NCBI GenBank assembly: GCA_018714385.1
Contig: DVNL01000012.1
Coordinates: forward strand, 1-64,000
Length of the DNA: 64,000 nt
Source: Candidatus Enterosoma merdigallinarum
GTDB taxonomy: Bacteria > Bacillota_I > Bacilli_A > RFN20 > CAG-288
Reading direction: 5' to 3'
The notes beneath the pieces were generated by a model that was not told the origin of the DNA, searched no databases, and worked only from the letters and a program-made list of their open reading frames with translations. Position numbers and translations under genes: made by a program. Positions 1 to 7,636 of this stretch are shown here, in pieces (within the stretch, counting starts at the first letter, position 1; every line of letters starts with the position of its first letter).

Positions 1-1
1 C

Positions 2-664
2 CGGATCGACATGTCCGAGTACATGGAAAAGGAGTCGGTCAGCCGTCTCATCGGCGCCGCCCCGGGCTATGTCGGATACGAAGAAGGCGGACAACTGACG
101 GAGGCCGTGAGAAGGAAGCCCTATTCGATCGTCCTCTTCGATGAAGTCGAAAAGGCCCATCCCGACGTCTTCAACGTCCTCCTCCAGGTGCTCGACGACG
201 GTCGTCTCACCGACGGACAGGGAAGGACGGTCGACTTCACCAACACCATCATCATCATGACTTCCAACCTCGGATCGGAATATCTTCTCGACGGGAACGA
301 CGATGTAAGCCGCGACAAGGTCCTTGACCTTCTCAAGAGGACTTTCCGGCCGGAATTCCTCAACCGGATCGACGAGATCGTGCTCTTCAATTCCCTCGAC
401 GACAAGGTTGTGGACAAGATCGTCGAGAAATTCCTCGACCTGCTGAAAAAGCGCCTCGCACAGAAGGAAATCGCCTTTGAATACGACGCTGCCGCCGTCG
501 ACTTCATCCACAAGCACGGATTCGACCGCGTCTACGGGGCAAGGCCGCTTCGCCGCTACATCCAAAACCAGGTGGAGACACCGCTTGCCACACTTCTCCT
601 CAAGGGAGAGAACAAGGCGACAATCCATTTGACTTCGGATGGCAAAGAACTTCGTTTTGAATAA
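2..664 (+). CDS. clpB: ClpB-type disaggregase, C-terminal part (5' end outside window)
   Basis: C-terminal ~220 residues of a Clp/Hsp100 ATPase. The frame is open from base 2, so the gene starts upstream of the window. The second AAA module is visible: the [16 protein letters not shown] pore-loop region, Walker B as [20 protein letters not shown], the [14 protein letters not shown] stretch, sensor 1 in IIMTSNLGS, and the D2-small domain with [10 protein letters not shown] near the end. The wording of these blocks matches ClpB better than ClpC. ClpB is a cytosolic hexamer that works with DnaK to rescue aggregated proteins. A strong hairpin terminator follows directly. No CtsR/McsA context is visible because the upstream side is missing. 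Confidence 0.9.
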   Translation, partial: RIDMSEYMEKESVSRLIGAAPGYVGYEEGGQLTEAVRRKPYSIVLFDEVEKAHPDVFNVLLQVLDDGRLTDGQGRTVDFTNTIIIMTSNLGSEYLLDGNDDVSRDKVLDLLKRTFRPEFLNRIDEIVLFNSLDDKVVDKIVEKFLDLLKKRLAQKEIAFEYDAAAVDFIHKHGFDRVYGARPLRRYIQNQVETPLATLLLKGENKATIHLTSDGKELRFE

Positions 665-669
665 AAAGA

Positions 670-692
670 GGGAGCGTCAAGCTCCCTTTTTT
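670..692. terminator. Bidirectional intrinsic terminator between clpB and nth
   Basis: Perfect 6-bp stem GGGAGC/GCTCCC with a 5-nt loop, followed by six T on the plus strand and preceded by an A-rich run that gives a T tract on the minus strand. It can stop both converging transcripts. The nth stop codon TGA lies in the loop. Confidence 0.8.
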
Positions 693-1321
693 CGTTGTTT
701 CCAATCTCGACACAAATCTTTGAGTGGGCATTCCATGCACCGAGGGTTTCTAGCCGTGCAGACGTTCCTTCCAAACAAGATCAGCTGCCGATGGAACTCG
801 ATCGGATGAAGGCCTTCGAGCTTTTTCTCCAATGCCTTTTCCGTCTCTTCCGGCGACAATCCTTTTTTGACTAGCCCCAGCCTTTGGCTCACGCGGTGGA
901 CATGAGTGTCGACGGGGATGTAGGGAAAGTCGTAAAGCTCCGCCAGGACGACGCCGGAGGTCTTGAACCCGACCCCCGGAAGAGACATCAAGGCCTTTCT
1001 GTCCTTCGGCAATTCCCCAGCATGTTCGGAAAGAAGCTTCTTTGCCGCATCGACGAGGTGGCGACTCTTCGTCTTCGACAAACCGACGCTTTTGATATAC
1101 GGCTCGATCGTCTCGGGCGTGGCCTTCGCAAAGCTTTCAAGCGTCGGGAAGGCCTTGAAAAGGCCCTTTGTCGCCTTGTTCACGGAGACGTCCGTCGCCT
1201 GCGCGGAAAGGATGACGGCGAAGAGAAGCTCATAATCCTTGCCATGGTCGAGGAAACATTTCGTCTCCGGATAGAGACGGCCAAGTTCCCGGACGATTTT
1301 TCCTTGTTCCTCAGTCGTCAT
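677..1321 (-). CDS. nth: Endonuclease III (base-excision DNA glycosylase/AP lyase)
   Basis: 214 aa, normal length for Nth. It removes oxidised pyrimidines and cleaves the abasic site. The helix-hairpin-helix LPGVGFKTSGVV carries the catalytic lysine (about residue 118). The VDTHVHR motif carries the catalytic aspartate (about 138). The C-terminal [4Fe-4S] loop has the classical spacing C-x6-C-x2-C-x5-C (CTARNPRCMECPLKDLC). The start at 1321 lies 11 nt inside the upstream dnaD-like gene, so the two are translationally linked. This nth-dnaD pairing is common in Bacillota. Confidence 0.95.
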   Translation of the reverse strand: MTTEEQGKIVRELGRLYPETKCFLDHGKDYELLFAVILSAQATDVSVNKATKGLFKAFPTLESFAKATPETIEPYIKSVGLSKTKSRHLVDAAKKLLSEHAGELPKDRKALMSLPGVGFKTSGVVLAELYDFPYIPVDTHVHRVSQRLGLVKKGLSPEETEKALEKKLEGLHPIEFHRQLILFGRNVCTARNPRCMECPLKDLCRDWKQRKKGA

Positions 1322-1961
1322 GTACGGTCCAGTCCGTGTTGAGGATGATGTCCCGGATCTCCTTCTTCTTTCTTGTGTCTTCGTCCACGGTGGAGACGCC
1401 GATCTTCTTCCTTCCTTCGCTGCGCTCCATCTCGAGGATGCGCCTGTCGGCTGCCTTGAAGGAGATGTTCCCGCTCCGGGTGAGACTCCTCTGGCAGGCC
1501 TCCTTGACCATGCCCTCGTCCGCCCCTTCCCGAAGCCACTTCGTCACCATGTCCCGCTCGATCGGCGAAAGCGTCCTTCCGCAGAGCTGTTCCAGCTCGG
1601 AATAGATGTTTTCTTCCCCGTCCACGAGCTTTTTCTCCCTTTCACGGAGTCCGATATCCTTGGTGATGTCGTCGAAAAGCCGTCTCTTGAAAGCGTCCAG
1701 GGAACTGTAGGGACCATCCTTTCCGCCATCGCATATTGCAATGACGTTCTTGCCAAGAAGACGGGACAGGGAAAGGTCGATGTCCTCTTTCTTCGCCTTC
1801 ATGTAGGAAGAAAGGATGTCGCAGGTCAAAAGAGTCTTCTCCATCTTGAGGAGGCTGTCGGAGACGAGGACGACCATGCAATCGAGTTCGTCCATGCCAT
1901 AGGCCGTGTACTTCTTGATCAGAACGGTCGGAAAGGAAAAATCGCTGTAGTCGATGTCCAT
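1311..1961 (-). CDS. dnaD: DnaD-like replication initiation/remodelling protein
   Basis: 216 aa from the ATG at 1961. I chose this start because a perfect AGGAGGTG lies 6 nt upstream; an in-frame upstream ATG at 1982 lacks one. The N-terminal winged-helix-like half (residues ~1-100) is followed by a C-terminal region with TLSPIERDMVTKWLREG and a helical stretch ending in the IILNTDW-like motif typical of DnaD/DnaB C2 domains (compare YxxxIxxxW in the family). DnaD helps load the replicative helicase with DnaA/DnaB/DnaI. Its 3' end overlaps nth. Family call good; precise orthology to B. subtilis DnaD is inferred from the neighbouring nth. Confidence 0.8.
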   Translation of the reverse strand: MDIDYSDFSFPTVLIKKYTAYGMDELDCMVVLVSDSLLKMEKTLLTCDILSSYMKAKKEDIDLSLSRLLGKNVIAICDGGKDGPYSSLDAFKRRLFDDITKDIGLREREKKLVDGEENIYSELEQLCGRTLSPIERDMVTKWLREGADEGMVKEACQRSLTRSGNISFKAADRRILEMERSEGRKKIGVSTVDEDTRKKKEIRDIILNTDWTVHDD

Positions 1962-1962
1962 C

Positions 1963-2682
1963 TCATTCACCTCCTGTCGCACTATTATACGCCTTGTCCG
2001 CCTCTTTCCTTTCCAGGAAAGACATAAGGCCGAGCTCCTCGACGATATCGCTCCGTTTCTCCGCCGGGAATTTCGTCAGCTCCTCACGAACCTTGTCCGG
2101 GTTCAGCCTCCGGATGAGATCCTTCGTCTCCAGAATGGCCTTTTCCAGCCTTCTTGTGAACCGGAAACCCGTCTCGAGGCGAAAGCGATAGGCGCGCAGT
2201 ATCCTGAGAGGGTCCTCGGACAGCTTCCGATAGGGATTTCCGACGACCCGCAAAAGGCCCTTCTTGATATCCCGGACGCCGCGCTTGGTGGGATCCTTGA
2301 CATCCAGAGAGCCGTCCATATAAATCGCGTTGCAGGTGAAGTCCCTTCTCTTGTAATCCTCATAGAGGCTTTTGACAAAGAGGACCTGGCTTGGATGGCG
2401 GTGGTCGAGATAGCTCCTCTCCTTCCGGAACGTCGCGATCGTCACCCTCACTTTGTCCAGCCGGAAGGAAACGGTGCCGTATTTTTCAAAATAACGGGCA
2501 TACGGAAAAGCGGAGAAAACGCTCTTCGGGTCGTTGCGGACGGCGAAATCCATGTCCAGGTTTTCTTTGCCCAGAAGGGCATCGCGGACCGAACCGCCGA
2601 CGAGAAAAACGTTTTCCTTGCCGAGCTTCGTCTTGACGAGATCAAAGACCTCGATTTGCTTTTCGGAAAGTGGGGCTTTCAT
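1963..2682 (-). CDS. cca: Short class II CCA-adding enzyme / poly(A) polymerase family nucleotidyltransferase
   Basis: 239 aa. Head-domain motifs of class II CCA enzymes are present: VGGSVRDALLG (residues ~29-39), the LDMDFAV carboxylates, RRDFTCNAIYMD (motif B), EDPLRILRAYRFRLETGF (motif C) and a PDKVREEL motif. The usual body and tail domains are almost entirely missing: typical enzymes are ~370-450 aa, this one stops soon after the neck. The dnaD Shine-Dalgarno sequence is formed by its last codons. The ATG is preceded immediately by the T tract of the hup terminator, so translation may rely on the GAGG in that hairpin. All tRNAs in the window already encode CCA, so the role is probably end repair. 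Confidence 0.8.
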   Translation of the reverse strand: MKAPLSEKQIEVFDLVKTKLGKENVFLVGGSVRDALLGKENLDMDFAVRNDPKSVFSAFPYARYFEKYGTVSFRLDKVRVTIATFRKERSYLDHRHPSQVLFVKSLYEDYKRRDFTCNAIYMDGSLDVKDPTKRGVRDIKKGLLRVVGNPYRKLSEDPLRILRAYRFRLETGFRFTRRLEKAILETKDLIRRLNPDKVREELTKFPAEKRSDIVEELGLMSFLERKEADKAYNSATGGE

Positions 2683-2715
2683 AAAAAAAGCCGCCTCTTG
2701 TCAAGAAGAGGCGGC
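2683..2715 (-). terminator. hup terminator, abutting the cca start codon
   Basis: Read on the minus strand: perfect 10-bp stem GCCGCCTCTT/AAGAGGCGGC, 6-nt loop, then seven T, then directly the cca ATG. The 3' arm contains the only Shine-Dalgarno-like bases for cca (GAGG). Confidence 0.85.
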
Positions 2716-2724
2716 ACTTTCGTC

Positions 2725-3030
2725 TTACCTATCGTTGAGAAGATCCTTGAGGGTCTTGGAGGCCTTGAACTTGACGGCCTTGCTGGGAGGGATCTGGATC
2801 TTCTGGGTAGGATCGGAGGGATTGACGCCGACTCTTCCGGGACGCTCGACAAGGGAGAAGGTTCCGAAGCCGGCGACCTTGACGGAGCCGAAGTCGGGAT
2901 CGACGAGTCCCTTGGCGATAGCGGCGAAGATCAGTTCGACGGCGCGGAGAGCCTCGCCCTTCTGCATCCTTCCGTCTTTGGCCAACTGCTCAGCCAAATC
3001 TTCCTTCGTAATCGGTTTGTTCTCTGCCAT
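2725..3030 (-). CDS. hup: HU family DNA-binding protein
   Basis: 101 aa, close to the usual 90 aa of HU with a ~8-residue N-terminal extension. HU compacts and bends DNA as a dimer. The alpha-helical N-terminal half (ITKEDLAEQLAKD...ALRAVELIFAAIAKGL) is followed by GSVKVAGFGTFSLVERPGRVGVNPSDPTQKIQIPPSKAVKFKAS; the beta-arm reads GVNPSDPTQKIQIPPS instead of the canonical GRNPxTGEEIxIPA, but the tip proline is kept. It is monocistronic, with its own promoter upstream and a strong terminator downstream. Confidence 0.93.
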   Translation of the reverse strand: MAENKPITKEDLAEQLAKDGRMQKGEALRAVELIFAAIAKGLVDPDFGSVKVAGFGTFSLVERPGRVGVNPSDPTQKIQIPPSKAVKFKASKTLKDLLNDR

Positions 3031-3055
3031 GCATTATACCTGCCTTTCTGGCTTG

Positions 3056-3084
3056 ACTATAGCAGATAAAACCAATGAAATCAA
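3056..3084 (-). promoter_or_regulatory. hup promoter
   Basis: Minus strand: -35 TTGATT (3084-3079), exactly 17-nt spacer, -10 TATAGT (3061-3056) with an extended TGC just before it. It sits ~25 nt upstream of the hup start, leaving room for a short leader with AAGGCAGG as ribosome binding site. Confidence 0.75.
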
Positions 3085-3306
3085 CATATTGCTCAATAAA
3101 GGTCAAAAACCTTAAATAAAGAGGATATTTTTCGTCATTTTTGCCATTTTGTGAAACCCCTTCCATATTACCGATGGCCTCTAAAGCATCATCGAAAAAC
3201 AATCTCGCGGCACAAAAGCAGTGATGAGCGTTTGAAATCATTTGTGCTCATTTGTGCCTCCTTCTTTGAATTTCGACCCTTTTTCTCGTCATTCTCCATG
3301 CAAGCG
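3085..3306. other. Intergenic region between hup and fucO promoters
   Basis: Together with the two promoters this is the 330-base divergent space between hup and fucO. I see no convincing ORF, riboswitch or long repeat in it. The sequence is T-rich on the plus strand around 3230-3290. Confidence 0.4.
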
Positions 3307-3335
3307 GTTACAAATACGCATCCTTTTGATAAAAT
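3307..3335 (+). promoter_or_regulatory. Promoter of the iron alcohol dehydrogenase gene
   Basis: -35-like GTTACA (3307-3312), 17-nt spacer, -10 TAAAAT (3330-3335) preceded by TGA (extended -10). An AAGGAG ribosome binding site follows at about 3351. Confidence 0.6.
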
Positions 3336-3362
3336 GCCCTTGGATAAAACAAGGAGAAAAAT

Positions 3363-4508
3363 ATGGCTAACAGAATCATTCTGAACGAAACTTCCTACCA
3401 CGGCAAGGGCGCCATCGAGTGCATCCCTGCCGAAGTCCGCGCCCACGGCTTCCACAAGGCCCTGGTCTGCTCCGATCCGGATCTCATCCGCTTCAACGTC
3501 ACAAAGAAAGTCACGGACATCCTCGACAAGGAAGGTCTCGCCTATGAACTCTACTCTGAAATCAAGCCCAATCCGACCATCGAAAACGTCAAGCACGGCG
3601 TCGAAGCCTTCAAAAAGGCCGGTGCCGACTACATCATCGCCATCGGCGGAGGCAGCAGCATGGATACCGCCAAGGCCATCGGCATCATCATCGAAAATCC
3701 CGAGCACGAAGATGTCCGCAGCCTCGAAGGCGCCATTCTGACCAAGAAGCCCTGCTCTCCCATCATCGCCGTCCCCACGACGGCCGGAACAGCGGCCGAG
3801 GTCACCATCAACTATGTCATCACCGACGTCGAGAGAAAGAGAAAGTTTGTCTGCGTCGATCCCCACGACATCCCCGTCCTTGCCGTCATCGATCCGGACA
3901 TGATGGCCACGATGCCCAAGTCCCTCACCGCCGCCACAGGCATGGACGCCCTCACCCATGCCATCGAAGGCTACACCACCAAGGCCGCCTGGGAGATGAC
4001 CGACATGTTCCACCTCAAGGCGATCGAGCTCATCGCCAAGAACCTCCGCGGCGCCTACAACAACACGCCGGAAGGCCGCGAAGGAATGGCCCTTGCCCAA
4101 TATATCGCCGGCATGGGATTCTCCAACGTCGGGCTTGGCATCGCCCACTCCATGGCCCACACCCTCGGTGCGGTCTATGACACACCTCACGGTGTCGCCT
4201 GCGCCATGATGCTTCCTATCGTCATGGAGTACAATCAGGAATGCACCGGAACCCGTCTTAGAGACGTCGCCAAGGCCATGGGCGTCGAAGGCACGGAAAG
4301 CATGACCCCTGCCGAATACCGCAAGGCCGCCATCGATGCCGTCCGCAAGCTCAGCCAGGATGTCGGCATCCCCACCAGACTTGAAGCCATCAAGGAAGAG
4401 GATCTTCCCTTCCTTGCCCAGTCCGCCCTCAACGATGCCTGCACTCCCGGAAATCCCAGGGACGTCAGCATCGAGTCTCTCACCGAGCTCTTCCGCAAGG
4501 TGATGTAA
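3363..4508 (+). CDS. fucO: Lactaldehyde reductase / 1,2-propanediol oxidoreductase (iron-containing alcohol dehydrogenase)
   Basis: 381 aa, the same length as E. coli FucO (382-383 aa), and near-identical in several blocks. The start MANRIILNET, the GGGSSMDTAKAIGI nucleotide-binding motif, the TTAGTAAEVTINYVITD block and RKFVCVDPHDIP are FucO-like beyond the general family. Iron ligands are visible: D and H in TGMDALTHAIEGY, H in GIAHSMAHTLGA and H in DTPHG. It reduces L-lactaldehyde to 1,2-propanediol with NADH during anaerobic fucose or rhamnose use. It is monocistronic between its own promoter and terminator; no other fucose gene is nearby, so the physiological substrate is inferred. Confidence 0.9.
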   Translation: MANRIILNETSYHGKGAIECIPAEVRAHGFHKALVCSDPDLIRFNVTKKVTDILDKEGLAYELYSEIKPNPTIENVKHGVEAFKKAGADYIIAIGGGSSMDTAKAIGIIIENPEHEDVRSLEGAILTKKPCSPIIAVPTTAGTAAEVTINYVITDVERKRKFVCVDPHDIPVLAVIDPDMMATMPKSLTAATGMDALTHAIEGYTTKAAWEMTDMFHLKAIELIAKNLRGAYNNTPEGREGMALAQYIAGMGFSNVGLGIAHSMAHTLGAVYDTPHGVACAMMLPIVMEYNQECTGTRLRDVAKAMGVEGTESMTPAEYRKAAIDAVRKLSQDVGIPTRLEAIKEEDLPFLAQSALNDACTPGNPRDVSIESLTELFRKVM

Positions 4509-4525
4509 GCATTCGCCAGATTCAA

Positions 4526-4550
4526 GGACAGCCTTCGAGCTGTCCTTTTT
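4526..4550 (+). terminator. fucO terminator
   Basis: 7-bp perfect stem GGACAGC/GCTGTCC, 6-nt loop, five T. Confidence 0.8.
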
Positions 4551-4583
4551 CGTCGTCCTCTTCCTTGTCTCCCTTTCATCAGA

Positions 4584-4589
4584 TAAAAT
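4584..4589 (+). promoter_or_regulatory. -10 element close to the LytTR regulator start (possible leaderless mRNA)
   Basis: TAAAAT ends 9 nt before the ATG at 4599. No Shine-Dalgarno sequence is visible in the remaining gap. The -35 region is weak (TTGTCT, too close). Transcription would start at or within 3 nt of the ATG. Confidence 0.45.
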
Positions 4590-4598
4590 AGCAATAGT

Positions 4599-5336
4599 AT
4601 GGAAAAAGAAAAAGAAGCAATACGATTGGCAATCGTTGACGATGAAGCTCCGTTCCGAAAGTCGATCCTGGAATTCCTCGAGAAATTCGGCTCGGAGAAT
4701 GGTTTTCTTTTCCAGATCGACACTTTCGAAAGCGGAACGGCTTTTCTCAACGAGTTTCGGTCCCTCTATGACCTCGTGCTTCTCGATGTCCAGATGCCCC
4801 TGTCCAACGGTATCGAAGTCGCAAAGGCTTTGCGCGCAAAAGACTCGAAGGTCGCCATCATTTTCGTCACGAATTTCGTCCAGTTCGCACCCGACGGCTA
4901 CCAGGTCCATGCTTTGGATTACATCCTCAAGCCGATCGGCTATTTCGATTTCGAGATGAAAATCAAAAAAGCACTCAATTCCATTCGGCACGAAAGGGAA
5001 CTCAACGAAAAGGAATTCATTTCCTTCCCAAAGAAGGCCGGCCTCGTCCGCATCGCCCTGAAAGACATTCGCTACGCCGAAAGTGTTGGCCACAATGTCG
5101 TATTTCACACGCTTGAAGGTGAGTTCACCAAGTACGACTCGCTTCGCCATATCCTTTCCCAGCTTCCCAAGGAACGGTTCCTGCAGATAAACAGCTGCCA
5201 AGTCGTAAATATGGCTTACGTCACGAAAATAGACAAGACAAAGCTCTTTTTGGACTCGGATCTCTTCATCATTTCCCATCCCAAGAAAAAGGATGTCATA
5301 AAGACTTTGGCCGACTTCTTCAACGTTCATGGCTAG
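4599..5336 (+). CDS. LytTR-family response regulator (AgrA/VirR type)
   Basis: 245 aa. Receiver domain in residues ~8-130: acidic pair in IVDDE, phosphoacceptor aspartate in LVLLDVQMP, conserved K in YILKPIG. LytTR DNA-binding domain in residues ~140-243, with VRIALKDIRYAESVGHNVVFHTLEGEF and the ERFLQINSCQVVNM motif. Regulators of this type bind short direct repeats upstream of peptide-signalling, virulence or cell-envelope genes. It is followed 6 nt later by its histidine kinase. No Shine-Dalgarno sequence precedes the ATG; see the -10 element entry. Confidence 0.9.
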   Translation: MEKEKEAIRLAIVDDEAPFRKSILEFLEKFGSENGFLFQIDTFESGTAFLNEFRSLYDLVLLDVQMPLSNGIEVAKALRAKDSKVAIIFVTNFVQFAPDGYQVHALDYILKPIGYFDFEMKIKKALNSIRHERELNEKEFISFPKKAGLVRIALKDIRYAESVGHNVVFHTLEGEFTKYDSLRHILSQLPKERFLQINSCQVVNMAYVTKIDKTKLFLDSDLFIISHPKKKDVIKTLADFFNVHG

Positions 5337-5342
5337 AATGTT

Positions 5343-6680
5343 ATGGATTCCTTCTTCGCACAGTTTTTAATCAATATCTCATCGAACATCGAAAGCCTCC
5401 TTTGCGTCTACTTTTTTTCGATTCCGATGAAGAAACGTTACTCTCCATGGTTCCTTTATCCTCTGACTTTGCTCCTATCCTTCGGATTCATTGCCCTCTT
5501 TGCACTCATCCGTTCGGCCAGCATCGGCATTTTGACAGGGATCCTTGTCACGGTATTGATGAACGTCTATCAATTGGGCTTCCTTTTCCTCCTGACCAAG
5601 GAGACGATGACAAAGACGATCGTCGAATACATCGGAGCCTTCGCATTGAATTTCATCGTCGCGCAGCTGTTGGGCATCCCAGACATCTTTCTTGGCGAAA
5701 ACGGCTTCCTTCCTTTTTCGTGGACGACGGGGAACATCTACGGGGATCTTTCCCTCCGTCTTCTCATTCGAGCGGTGATCTGCTTTCCTTTCGCCCGGCT
5801 GCTTTCCTTTTCGAAAGAAGTCAGCGATGACAAGGCCACGCGGAAAGCGACAATCATCACGATTTCCCTCGCCTCCCTTTTCGTTGCGATTCTCAGTCGT
5901 CTTTCCAGCCTCATCCCGTCATCGGACGCCATCGGGACGATGCTTCTCTCTCTTGCCATGGTCAGCTTTTGCTTCCTCGTCCTCTATCTTCGCACGCGCA
6001 TCTTCGACTATTCCAGACAGCAGGCGGAAATCCTGGCGATGCAAGCCGTCATAGACAGCCAAAACAGGCAGTACGAGCATTTCCGCGATTCCGTCTCCTA
6101 TGTCAACACCGTCTGCCATGACTTGAAAAAGCAATTGAATATCATCCGGGACAAGCTCGACGAGGAGGAATTTGCCTCTCTGCAAAACGCTCTCTCCCTT
6201 TATGACGGGCGCTTCAAGACAGGCAACGACGCCTTGGATATGGTCCTCTATCAATCCCGGCTCCAATGCGAAAAGAAAAAAATCAAGCTGACCGTCCTCG
6301 CCGACGGTTCCGCCATCGGATTCATCCGCCATTACGATGCCTATGCCCTTCTCAGCAATGCCTTGAGCAACGCCATAGAGGCATGCGAGAAGATATCGAA
6401 TCCGCAAAAAAGGATCATCTCCGTCGTCATTGACAGAAGACCCCCTTTCGCCATTATCGACATCGAAAATTATTTTGAAGGCGAAATAAAAAGAAAAAGC
6501 GACGGCGACATCGAATCCGACAAGAAAGACAATCGTCTTCACGGGCTGGGCGTAAAGAGCATGCGCCGGATTCTCGAGGAATATGACGGCCAGTTGACGA
6601 TCCGTGCAGAAGACGGCATCTTTGCCCTCCTCATCGCCATCCCTCTCGTCGAGGAAAAGAAAGTCCGTGATGCCAAGTGA
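5343..6680 (+). CDS. GHKL-type sensor histidine kinase, partner of the LytTR regulator
   Basis: 445 aa. Six or so hydrophobic segments fill residues ~10-215 (multi-pass sensor, as in AgrC/ComD), followed by a coiled linker. The phosphoacceptor region is YVNTVCHDLKKQLNII (H at ~258). The ATP-binding lobe shows the N box ALSNALSNAIEACE and the G box HGLGVKSMRRI. AgrC-like kinases respond to peptide or envelope signals; the ligand cannot be read from sequence and no peptide precursor gene is seen nearby. Start at 5343 is the first ATG after the regulator; ribosome binding site is poor, so coupling is likely. Confidence 0.9.
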   Translation: MDSFFAQFLINISSNIESLLCVYFFSIPMKKRYSPWFLYPLTLLLSFGFIALFALIRSASIGILTGILVTVLMNVYQLGFLFLLTKETMTKTIVEYIGAFALNFIVAQLLGIPDIFLGENGFLPFSWTTGNIYGDLSLRLLIRAVICFPFARLLSFSKEVSDDKATRKATIITISLASLFVAILSRLSSLIPSSDAIGTMLLSLAMVSFCFLVLYLRTRIFDYSRQQAEILAMQAVIDSQNRQYEHFRDSVSYVNTVCHDLKKQLNIIRDKLDEEEFASLQNALSLYDGRFKTGNDALDMVLYQSRLQCEKKKIKLTVLADGSAIGFIRHYDAYALLSNALSNAIEACEKISNPQKRIISVVIDRRPPFAIIDIENYFEGEIKRKSDGDIESDKKDNRLHGLGVKSMRRILEEYDGQLTIRAEDGIFALLIAIPLVEEKKVRDAK

Positions 6681-6751
6681 CAATTCTATGACGGTTCGGT
6701 TATAAGCGCTTTCATCGGCGTGTAACCTCTTCCCAAGGAGGTTTCAAAACC

Positions 6752-7621
6752 ATGAAAAGACTTATGACGACTTTCTTGATGACCCTTTCCGCCTTCGCCT
6801 TGGCCGGCTGCGGCGGCACATCTTCCAATACGCCTTCCGTCGGAGGAAGCAACAGCAGCGGCACGTCCGATGCGACCGTGGCTTACCAGTTTGTCGGAAG
6901 CTATTACGAGGTCGCCAGCCAGTTTGCCTCTTTCGACTTCCTTGCCAACCTCAACAGCGACAATACCGGAACGCTCTACAGACTGACTTGCCATGCCGAC
7001 GAAACCCAGAACACGCTGGAAGAAAGCGACGTGACTTGGAAGGTCGAGGAAGACCGGGACGGCATCAAGACGATGACCTTCACGGAGAAAGAAACAGGCA
7101 CGATCGAAGCCTACGAGACGGACGGCAAGTTCACTCTTGCTTTAAAGTTCACCTTTGCCGGAAGCTATAGCCGCACCATCGACTTCGTCGGTTCCTCCAC
7201 CATCCAATACGAGACCGTCGATGCTTGGAGGGAAGACGTCGAGGGGGCCGCCTACGAGAATCAGGGACAAGGCCCTTCCGGAGGCGAGACCGAAGACAAA
7301 GAAACTGCCTATGCCTTCAAAGCCAGCGAAGTCATCATCGACTCTTCTTCCACCGTCATCGCAAACTGTGCCGCGGAATGTCTTCTCTATGAAGACGGAA
7401 CGGCTATGGCGAGAAACGGCTATGCCATGGGCGGAACCATCTATGCCGACTACACCAAGGAAGAAGGCACCTGGGAAGAAAACGATGACGGCAGCCTTTC
7501 CATCACTCTCAAGGAAACGGACTACACGGCCACGGAAAACGAAGACGGTCTTCTTTCCTTCACCTGGAAAACGACAAACGAAGAAGGACCCGTCCACGCC
7601 GTTTTCGTCCAGGAGAAATAA
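6752..7621 (+). CDS. Secreted lipoprotein of unknown function
   Basis: 289 aa. Signal peptide with lipobox LAGC (residues ~17-20), then a Gly/Ser/Thr-rich tether (~20-45). Two similar beta-rich modules can be seen, one around YQFVGSYYEVASQFASFDFLANL and another beginning at AYAFKASEVIIDSSSTVIANCAAE, each ending in a TWK/TWE-rich stretch. It is anchored outside the membrane. A strong AAGGAGG lies 9 nt upstream. It is 15 nt ahead of the GH3 gene and probably co-transcribed with it. No family recognised. Confidence 0.8.
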   Translation: MKRLMTTFLMTLSAFALAGCGGTSSNTPSVGGSNSSGTSDATVAYQFVGSYYEVASQFASFDFLANLNSDNTGTLYRLTCHADETQNTLEESDVTWKVEEDRDGIKTMTFTEKETGTIEAYETDGKFTLALKFTFAGSYSRTIDFVGSSTIQYETVDAWREDVEGAAYENQGQGPSGGETEDKETAYAFKASEVIIDSSSTVIANCAAECLLYEDGTAMARNGYAMGGTIYADYTKEEGTWEENDDGSLSITLKETDYTATENEDGLLSFTWKTTNEEGPVHAVFVQEK

Positions 7622-7636
7622 TCATTCCGAGCGACG

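Noticed and set aside
3189-5330. 713-codon minus-strand ORF opposite fucO and the LytTR gene
   Set aside because: Shadow frame produced by C-ending codons of the well-supported plus-strand genes.
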